From an uncultured Clostridia bacterium (GTDB lineage Bacteria > Bacillota > Clostridia > Christensenellales > Pumilibacteraceae), in NCBI GenBank assembly GCA_947627075.1, contig CANQUR010000040.1:1-11721 (forward strand): DNA of 11,721 nucleotides, given 5' to 3'. Under the pieces are notes generated by a model. It was given only the letters and a program-made list of their open reading frames with translations, searched no databases and was not told where the DNA came from. Position numbers and translations under genes: made by a program. Position 1 is the first letter of the stretch. Every line of letters starts with the position of its first letter. Positions 6,533 to 11,721 of the stretch are shown piece after piece.

Positions 6533-7528
6533 TCAGCCAATAAGCTCCTTTGCGATACTATTGTCTACAGCGACGTTAAAGTCAGCTCGACTATCGAGAT
6601 TATGCGAATTTTCCATTATTTCCTCAAGCCTAATAAACGAGCTTTCGCTCATGACAGGCGTATGGCACCAAGCGTCTATGCTCAAATATCTTTCGACCGA
6701 CGACGCCATAAGTTCGAGATCGGTCCCGGGGAACGACGCCTCAAGCGCACGCGCTACGCTCATGCTGTCGCTGTCCTTAATGAACTCATAGCCTCTTATT
6801 ATGCATGACAGAAACTTCTTTACAAGTTCACGATTTTCGGTCAAATAGCTCTTTGATGCTGAAAACGCGGTGTAAGGCACATCGCCGGACGCCTCGCCGA
6901 CGGAAGCTACTATGTGGCCTTTGCCAAGACGTTCGAATTCGCTTGCCGTTGGCTCGAACATGGTGCAATAATCTATGCTCGGATCGCCTTCGAATGCGCC
7001 TACCATTGCGTCGAACGCCACGTCCGTATCGAAATCGAGTTCGTCGAGGGAAAGTCCGCCCTTGTGCTCGACAACATATTGTAGAGTCATGGCAGGTACG
7101 CCTCCCGGTCTGCCCGCAAGCATATGCTTATCTTTTAGATCGCTCCACTGAAAGTTCTTTTGCTCGGTGCGGGCAACTAGGAACGAGCCGTCGCGCTGTG
7201 TGAGTTGCCCGAAGATCACGGGATAATTCCTTTGTCCTTCCACGTGACAGTAGATGGTCGCTTCCGGTCCCATAAGCCCTATATCCGCGCTCTTTGACGC
7301 TATAGCCGTCATGACCTTATCGGCGCCGCCTCCGTTAGTGAGCTCGATCTTGATCCCCTCTTCTTCGAAATATCCGTTGTTTATCGCAACGTACATGGGA
7401 GCATAAAAGATACTGTGAGTCACTTCGTTCAGTCGTATGACATGAGCGTCGGTCTTATTGCAACCGACAACGGTAAACGGCAAAGCAAAAAGCAATGCGC
7501 ACATTAACAAAACTGCAAATTTTTTCAT
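6533..7528 (-). CDS. ABC transporter substrate-binding lipoprotein, NMT1/THI5-SsuA-like
   Basis: This extracytoplasmic solute receptor delivers its ligand to the permease. The N-terminus MKKFAVLLMCALLFALPF is a lipoprotein signal peptide ending in the lipobox VVGC, with C23 as the lipidated cysteine. The mature part has features of the NMT1/THI5/SsuA family: FYAPMYVAINNGYFEEEGI followed by GGADKVMTAIASKSADIGLMGPE, which are typical first-lobe elements. The length of 331 residues is normal. The start at 7528 is set by GGAGG six bases upstream; an in-frame ATG at 7552 lies upstream of that site and adds eight basic residues. Relatives bind sulfonates, taurine, nitrate or thiamine precursors. 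No TPP riboswitch and no linked pathway genes are present, so the ligand is unknown. Confidence 0.92.
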   Translation of the reverse strand: MKKFAVLLMCALLFALPFTVVGCNKTDAHVIRLNEVTHSIFYAPMYVAINNGYFEEEGIKIELTNGGGADKVMTAIASKSADIGLMGPEATIYCHVEGQRNYPVIFGQLTQRDGSFLVARTEQKNFQWSDLKDKHMLAGRPGGVPAMTLQYVVEHKGGLSLDELDFDTDVAFDAMVGAFEGDPSIDYCTMFEPTASEFERLGKGHIVASVGEASGDVPYTAFSASKSYLTENRELVKKFLSCIIRGYEFIKDSDSMSVARALEASFPGTDLELMASSVERYLSIDAWCHTPVMSESSFIRLEEIMENSHNLDSRADFNVAVDNSIAKELIG

Positions 7529-7534
7529 GGTTTT

Positions 7535-7539
7535 CCTCC
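7535..7539 (-). promoter_or_regulatory. Ribosome binding site of the binding-protein gene
   Basis: On the minus strand GGAGG is followed by AAAACC and the ATG at 7528. It decides between the two in-frame ATGs (7528 and 7552) in favour of the shorter form, which also gives a normal signal peptide. Confidence 0.85.
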
Positions 7540-7557
7540 GATATTTTTTCATACTCC

Positions 7558-7587
7558 ATACTATGCCGTATCAAATTTAGTTGTTAA
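7558..7587 (-). promoter_or_regulatory. Candidate promoter of the ABC operon
   Basis: Minus-strand TTAACA (7582-7587) is five of six to the -35 consensus. TAGTAT (7558-7563) is a mediocre -10, with an 18-base spacer. The predicted start near 7551 gives a short leader of about 23 bases. It lies back to back with the valS promoter within the 129-base divergent region. No operator palindrome was evident. Confidence 0.35.
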
Positions 7588-7593
7588 TATTGG

Positions 7594-7622
7594 TTGCTTT
7601 ATTGACTTTCTTATGTTATAAT
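7594..7622 (+). promoter_or_regulatory. Extended -10 promoter of valS-fbp
   Basis: TTGCTT (7594-7599) and a perfect TATAAT (7617-7622) are 17 bases apart, and TG at 7614-7615 adds the extended -10 element (TGTTATAAT). The predicted start near 7629 gives a leader of about 29 bases. GAGGA (7644-7648) lies nine bases before the valS ATG at 7658. The leader is too short for a T-box or another large riboregulator. Confidence 0.75.
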
Positions 7623-7657
7623 TATGCTTGGATATAACTTTTTGAGGATCTAAAAAC

Positions 7658-10300
7658 ATGAACAAGACTTATGAACCAAAGGAATTCGAACATAGGATCT
7701 ATGAAAATTGGATGGCAAAAGGCTACTTTGAAGCCAAACCCGACAAGAGCAAAAAGCCATTTTCCATTGTCATGCCTCCCCCGAACATTACGGGGCAACT
7801 TCATATAGGACACGCGCTCGACTGCACAATGCAGGACGCTATTGTACGATATAAACGAATGAAGGGATATGAGACGTTATGGCTCCCCGGCACGGATCAC
7901 GCTTCGATAGCTACCGAAGTAAAAATAGTCGAAAAGTTGAAAAGCGAAGGATCAAGCAAACAAGACCTCGGACGCGAAAAATTTCTCGAACGCGCCTTCG
8001 ATTGGAAAAGGCAATACGGCGGCAGAATAGTCGAGCAGCAAAAGCGCATGGGCGTAAGTTGCGATTGGAACAAAAGCGCTTTCACTATGGATGAGCGTTG
8101 CAGTCGTGCCGTACGCAAAGTCTTTGTGGAAATGTTCAACGAAGGCTTGATCTATCGCGGAGACAGAATAATAAATTGGTGTCCCACTTGCAAAACGGCG
8201 CTTTCGGACGCAGAGGTCGAACACGAGAGCTCGGACTCTCATCTTTGGTATATCAGGTATCCGCTCGTTGACGGAAGCGGAGAGATAATAATAGCCACTA
8301 CTCGCCCCGAGACCATGCTCGGCGATACGGCAGTGGCTGTCCATCCGTCCGATCTGCGCTATAAGAAATATGTCGGAAAATTCATAAAATTGCCTTTGGT
8401 GGGACGCGAAATACCCATAATCGCCGACAATTACGTGGAAAAGGAATTCGGAACGGGCGCTGTAAAAATAACTCCGGCGCACGATCCCAACGACTTCGAA
8501 GTGGGCAAACGACATAATTTGCCTTCCATAAACATTATGAACGGCGACGCTACTCTAAATGAAAATGCCGGAGCCTATCAAGGCATGAACAGATACGAGG
8601 CACGCAAAAAGATACTCGACGATCTTAATGCCCAAGGATTTTTGCTCAAAACCGAGGACCATCTCAACAATGTCGGGCATTGCTATCGTTGTAACGACAC
8701 TATCGAACCGATCGTATCCAAGCAATGGTTCGTCAAAATGAAGGAACTTGCAAAGCCCGCCATAGACGCCGTAAAGAAAAAAGAGATCCGCTTTATCCCG
8801 AAACGATTCGAAAAGGTCTATCTTCACTGGATGGAAAACACGCAAGATTGGTGTATTTCCCGTCAACTTTGGTGGGGACACCGTATTCCCGTATTTTATT
8901 GCGAAAAATGCGGCAAAGCCACCGCTTCCATGACGGATATAACCGTTTGCCCGCATTGCGGCGGGAAAGTTCATCAAGACGAGGACGTGCTCGACACTTG
9001 GTTCTCCTCGGCTTTATGGCCGTTTTCCACAATGGGCTGGCCGGAAGAAAACGAACTTCTCGACTACTTCTATCCTACCGACACGCTCATTACCGGCTAT
9101 GACATAATAGGCTTTTGGGTGTCGAGAATGATCTTCTCGGGACTTAAGCACACCGGAAAAAAACCGTTCTCGGACGTTGTGATACACGGGATTGTGCGCG
9201 ACGACAAGGGAAGAAAGATGAGTAAATCGCTCGGCAACGGCGTAGATCCCCTCGAGGTCATAGAGTCAACAGGTGCAGACGCGCTTCGTATAGCGCTCGT
9301 CAGCGGAATATCCGCAGGCGGCGATATAAAATGGTCAAGCGAAAAGCTGGAAGGCTATCGCAACTTCATGAACAAGATCTGGAATGCCGCAAGGTTCGTC
9401 CTTATGAATGCAGACGGGTGCAATATAAAAGAGATCGGTTCGTTCAAACTCACTCTTGCCGACAAATGGATACTCGGCGAGCTCAACAGGTGCATAAAGC
9501 GCGTGACACGCCTTATGGATAAATACGAAATAGGGCTTGCATCTACCGAAATTTACGATTTTATTTGGAACAACTTCTGCGATTGGTACATTGAATTCAG
9601 CAAGACGGCGCTTTACAGCGACGACCTTGAGCGACGCGACAATGTGATAAGCGTATTGCTTTATGTATTGCGCGAAACTCTCAAGCTTGCCCACCCCATC
9701 ATTCCATTCATCACAGCCGAAATATACAATTCTCTTCCCAACAAGGACGCCGAGGACATCATGATCTCGCCGTATCCCGAAGGCGCAGGCATCTTGACGC
9801 AGGCAAGGATAATTCGCAGTTCCTTCGGCGCCGAGATCAACAAGATGCGTTCGATCATGGAAGTAATAAAAAATATACGTACGATGCGCAGCGACATGAA
9901 CGTCAGTCAATCGAGGCGCACGGCTTTATTCGTTAAGCCGCTCGGCAACAACAAGGCGCTTATAAGATCGTCAATGTCGTATATAGAAAAATTGGCTTGC
10001 GGAAGCAGTATCGAACTTGTGGACAGCGAGCCGAAAGGCAAAAACGTGACCGTTATCTCCACGATCGCCGAGGTCTATATCCCCATGAACGAGCTTATAG
10101 ACAAGGAGAAAGAGATTGCACGACTGAAACACGAGCTCGAAACAGTGGAAAGCGAAATAGCACGTGCAAAAGGCAAATTGAATAACGAAGGATTCGTAAA
10201 AAAAGCACCTCAAGCCCTTATCGAAGCGGAAAGAGGCAAACTCGCAAAATACGAAGAACAAAAAGCAGCTTTGCAAAAAAGCATAGACAATCTTATTTAG
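7658..10300 (+). CDS. valS: Valine--tRNA ligase (valyl-tRNA synthetase)
   Basis: This cytoplasmic class Ia synthetase charges tRNA-Val with valine and edits misactivated threonine. Its 880 residues are a full-length bacterial ValRS. In order: the signature PPPNITGQLHIGHALD with HIGH at 49-52; the CP1 editing domain with TTRPETMLGD from 214; a zinc-knuckle-like pair CEKC (415-418) and CPHC (431-434); DTWFSSALWPF from 446; KMSKS at 520-524; the helical anticodon-binding domain; and a C-terminal antiparallel coiled-coil arm at about 810-880, rich in E and K, which contacts the tRNA. PPPNITGQLHIGHA and the coiled-coil tail separate it from IleRS and LeuRS. The start has GAGGA nine bases upstream. 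fbp follows after nine bases, so the two are probably cotranscribed. Confidence 0.97.
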   Translation: MNKTYEPKEFEHRIYENWMAKGYFEAKPDKSKKPFSIVMPPPNITGQLHIGHALDCTMQDAIVRYKRMKGYETLWLPGTDHASIATEVKIVEKLKSEGSSKQDLGREKFLERAFDWKRQYGGRIVEQQKRMGVSCDWNKSAFTMDERCSRAVRKVFVEMFNEGLIYRGDRIINWCPTCKTALSDAEVEHESSDSHLWYIRYPLVDGSGEIIIATTRPETMLGDTAVAVHPSDLRYKKYVGKFIKLPLVGREIPIIADNYVEKEFGTGAVKITPAHDPNDFEVGKRHNLPSINIMNGDATLNENAGAYQGMNRYEARKKILDDLNAQGFLLKTEDHLNNVGHCYRCNDTIEPIVSKQWFVKMKELAKPAIDAVKKKEIRFIPKRFEKVYLHWMENTQDWCISRQLWWGHRIPVFYCEKCGKATASMTDITVCPHCGGKVHQDEDVLDTWFSSALWPFSTMGWPEENELLDYFYPTDTLITGYDIIGFWVSRMIFSGLKHTGKKPFSDVVIHGIVRDDKGRKMSKSLGNGVDPLEVIESTGADALRIALVSGISAGGDIKWSSEKLEGYRNFMNKIWNAARFVLMNADGCNIKEIGSFKLTLADKWILGELNRCIKRVTRLMDKYEIGLASTEIYDFIWNNFCDWYIEFSKTALYSDDLERRDNVISVLLYVLRETLKLAHPIIPFITAEIYNSLPNKDAEDIMISPYPEGAGILTQARIIRSSFGAEINKMRSIMEVIKNIRTMRSDMNVSQSRRTALFVKPLGNNKALIRSSMSYIEKLACGSSIELVDSEPKGKNVTVISTIAEVYIPMNELIDKEKEIARLKHELETVESEIARAKGKLNNEGFVKKAPQALIEAERGKLAKYEEQKAALQKSIDNLI

Positions 10301-10304
10301 GAGG
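10299..10304 (+). promoter_or_regulatory. fbp ribosome binding site overlapping the valS stop
   Basis: A perfect AGGAGG begins on the second base of the valS TAG stop and sits five bases before the fbp ATG at 10310. This sets the fbp start and favours efficient reinitiation or cotranslation after valS. Confidence 0.9.
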
Positions 10305-10309
10305 TAAAG

Positions 10310-11721
10310 ATGTCGGACAAAAGATTTATGAGTCTGCTGTCTAAAGAATATCCCGATATCAAATCGGCGGCAGTGGAAATTATAAACCTTTCTGCAATTT
10401 TATCGTTGCCAAAAGGGACCGAATACTTTTTCAGCGATCTACACGGCGAACACGAAGCGTTTATCTATATGCTAAAGGGCGCTTCGGGCGTCATTAAAGA
10501 AAAGATAGACTGGTTGTTTTACAAAAACTCCATGAGCGAGCGTGAAGAACTTGCGCAACTCGTGTACTATCCCGAAAAGATCCTTGCCGAAAAACGCGAG
10601 CAACCCGGATTCGAGGATTGGTGCCGCAAAGTAATATTCCAGCTTATAGCCGTCTGCAAGGACACATCCAACAAATATACGCGCTCCAAGGTGCGTAAAA
10701 AGCTTCCCAAAGGCTTTGCGTACATCATGGATGAGCTTTTGCATGCCGACGACGAAGCCAACAAAGCGCATTACTACACGCAAATCATTAATTCGCTTAT
10801 AGAAACGGATATGGCGGAAAGCTTCATAAAGGAATTGAGCGGGACTATCAGCCGACTTGCCGTGGATAGATTGCATATTGTCGGCGACGTTTTCGACCGC
10901 GGTCCCCACCCCGATTACATAATGGATTATCTTATAAACTACGACAACGTGGATTTTCAATGGGGCAATCACGACATAAATTGGATGGGCGCTTCGCTCG
11001 GAAATTGGGCATGTATAGCCAACGTTTTGCGCATAAGCTTTGCATACAACAATTTCGATATGCTCGAAATTGGTTACGGCATTAATCTGCGACCATTGAG
11101 CGCATTCGCAATTCAAACTTATGGGGACGATGAATGCTCTTGCTTTGTGCCGAAGGTTTTCGACAAAAACAAATTCGACCCGATAGATATGAAGCTTGCC
11201 GCAAAAATGCACAAGGCGATAAGCATAATTCAATTCAAGGCAGAGGCACAGCTTGCCGCGCTTCATCCCGAATACAACGTGGACGCTCGCATTTTGCTCG
11301 ATAAGATAGATTTCGAAAAGGGAACGGTTCGCATAAACGGCAAAGATTATCCTTTGCGCGACACGAACTTCCCCACCGTCGATCCCAAAGATCCGTTTGC
11401 GTTCACCGAGGATGAAAGCGACCTTATGGAACGCATGGCGGCTTCCTTTACGAGCAGTAAAAGATTACGCAGTCATATAGAATTTTTGATCACTCACGGC
11501 TCGCTGTATAAGGTATTCAATAACAATCTTCTGTATCACGGTTGCATACCCATGACCGAGGACGGAGAGTTCGCCAAGGTCGATATAGGCGGCGGCGTAA
11601 TGAAAAGCGGCAAAGACTACTTCGATTATATAGACCGCGAAGTACGCAGAATATATTACAGCGGAGAAAACGATAAATTTACCGGTCACCTCTTGTGGTA
11701 CCTTTGGAGCGGCGGAAAATC
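10310..11721 (+). CDS. fbp: Fructose-1,6-bisphosphatase, class III, partial (3' end beyond window)
   Basis: The enzyme hydrolyses fructose 1,6-bisphosphate to fructose 6-phosphate, the committed gluconeogenic step, in the cytoplasm. The frame is open for 470 codons from the ATG to the right edge; class III enzymes run to about 640-670 residues, so roughly the last quarter to third is missing. The class III (Firmicute, calcineurin-like metallophosphatase) fold shows as EIINLSAILSLPKGTEYFFSDLHGE near 23-47 with the metal-site DLHG at 43-46, LVYYPEK at 84-90, KYTRSKVRK at 122-130, LHIVGDVFDRGP ending at 199, and QWGNHD ending at 222. All the metal-binding histidine, aspartate and asparagine motifs expected in this portion are intact. 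The N-terminus lacks the extra leading residues of the Bacillus subtilis form. It follows valS by nine bases. Confidence 0.95.
   Translation, partial: MSDKRFMSLLSKEYPDIKSAAVEIINLSAILSLPKGTEYFFSDLHGEHEAFIYMLKGASGVIKEKIDWLFYKNSMSEREELAQLVYYPEKILAEKREQPGFEDWCRKVIFQLIAVCKDTSNKYTRSKVRKKLPKGFAYIMDELLHADDEANKAHYYTQIINSLIETDMAESFIKELSGTISRLAVDRLHIVGDVFDRGPHPDYIMDYLINYDNVDFQWGNHDINWMGASLGNWACIANVLRISFAYNNFDMLEIGYGINLRPLSAFAIQTYGDDECSCFVPKVFDKNKFDPIDMKLAAKMHKAISIIQFKAEAQLAALHPEYNVDARILLDKIDFEKGTVRINGKDYPLRDTNFPTVDPKDPFAFTEDESDLMERMAASFTSSKRLRSHIEFLITHGSLYKVFNNNLLYHGCIPMTEDGEFAKVDIGGGVMKSGKDYFDYIDREVRRIYYSGENDKFTGHLLWYLWSGGK

Noticed and set aside
7529..7657. TPP or other riboswitch before the ABC operon
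   Set aside because: The whole divergent gap is 129 bases and must hold two promoters. No conserved thiamine-box motifs or paired helices were seen, and the predicted ABC leader is about 23 bases.
8900..8959. CxxC pair in valS as an inserted zinc-ribbon domain
   Set aside because: Such cysteine knuckles are found in this region of many bacterial ValRS and related class Ia synthetases, so it is ordinary rather than an insertion.
10472..11266. 264-codon minus-strand ORF opposite fbp
   Set aside because: It is antisense to a clear class III FBPase with all conserved motifs; the product shows no domain and is a codon-bias shadow.

Overview
The window looks like a chromosomal housekeeping segment of a member of the Bacillota, probably an uncultured Clostridia-type bacterium. 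The clues are a class III (Firmicute-type) fructose-1,6-bisphosphatase, a SpoVB/MurJ-type flippase, a YkvI-type membrane protein, Shine-Dalgarno sites of the GGAGG type, moderate GC content and heavy use of the ATA isoleucine codon. There are no phage, transposon, CRISPR, rRNA or tRNA genes. Identifications come from reading motifs only; no database search was run.

Layout. On the minus strand, reading right to left, positions 3963 to 1 carry a 14-helix-type lipid-linked oligosaccharide flippase, then serS behind its own promoter (2288-2316), then a gene that starts on the last base of the serS stop codon and runs off the left edge. That last gene encodes a two-helix membrane anchor with a long, low-complexity, repeat-bearing tail and is the least familiar protein here. 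Divergent from the flippase, on the plus strand, is a YkvI-family transporter-like gene (3996-5027) with no ribosome binding site. Its 3' end overlaps by 75 bp, tail to tail, the end of a minus-strand ABC operon (7528-4953: lipoprotein binding protein, ATPase, permease of the NitT/TauT/SsuABC class). Divergent from that operon, on the plus strand, is a compact valS-fbp operon with a strong extended -10 promoter; fbp runs off the right edge.

How the genes work together. Two aminoacyl-tRNA synthetase genes, serS and valS, serve translation. Both have leaders too short for a T-box, unlike many Firmicute relatives. fbp supplies gluconeogenesis and is probably cotranscribed with valS. The ABC system imports a small organic solute that cannot be named from the sequence; no thiamine riboswitch is present. 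Gene packing is very tight: start/stop overlaps at 959 and 5747-5750, a 9-base valS-fbp gap, and a 75-bp antiparallel overlap.

No established exotic system such as a defence, toxin or biosynthetic island is visible. The best leads are the repeat-tailed membrane protein coupled to serS, the antiparallel 3' overlap with a perfect intragenic hairpin that might end the ABC transcript, and the apparently leaderless start of the YkvI-family gene.
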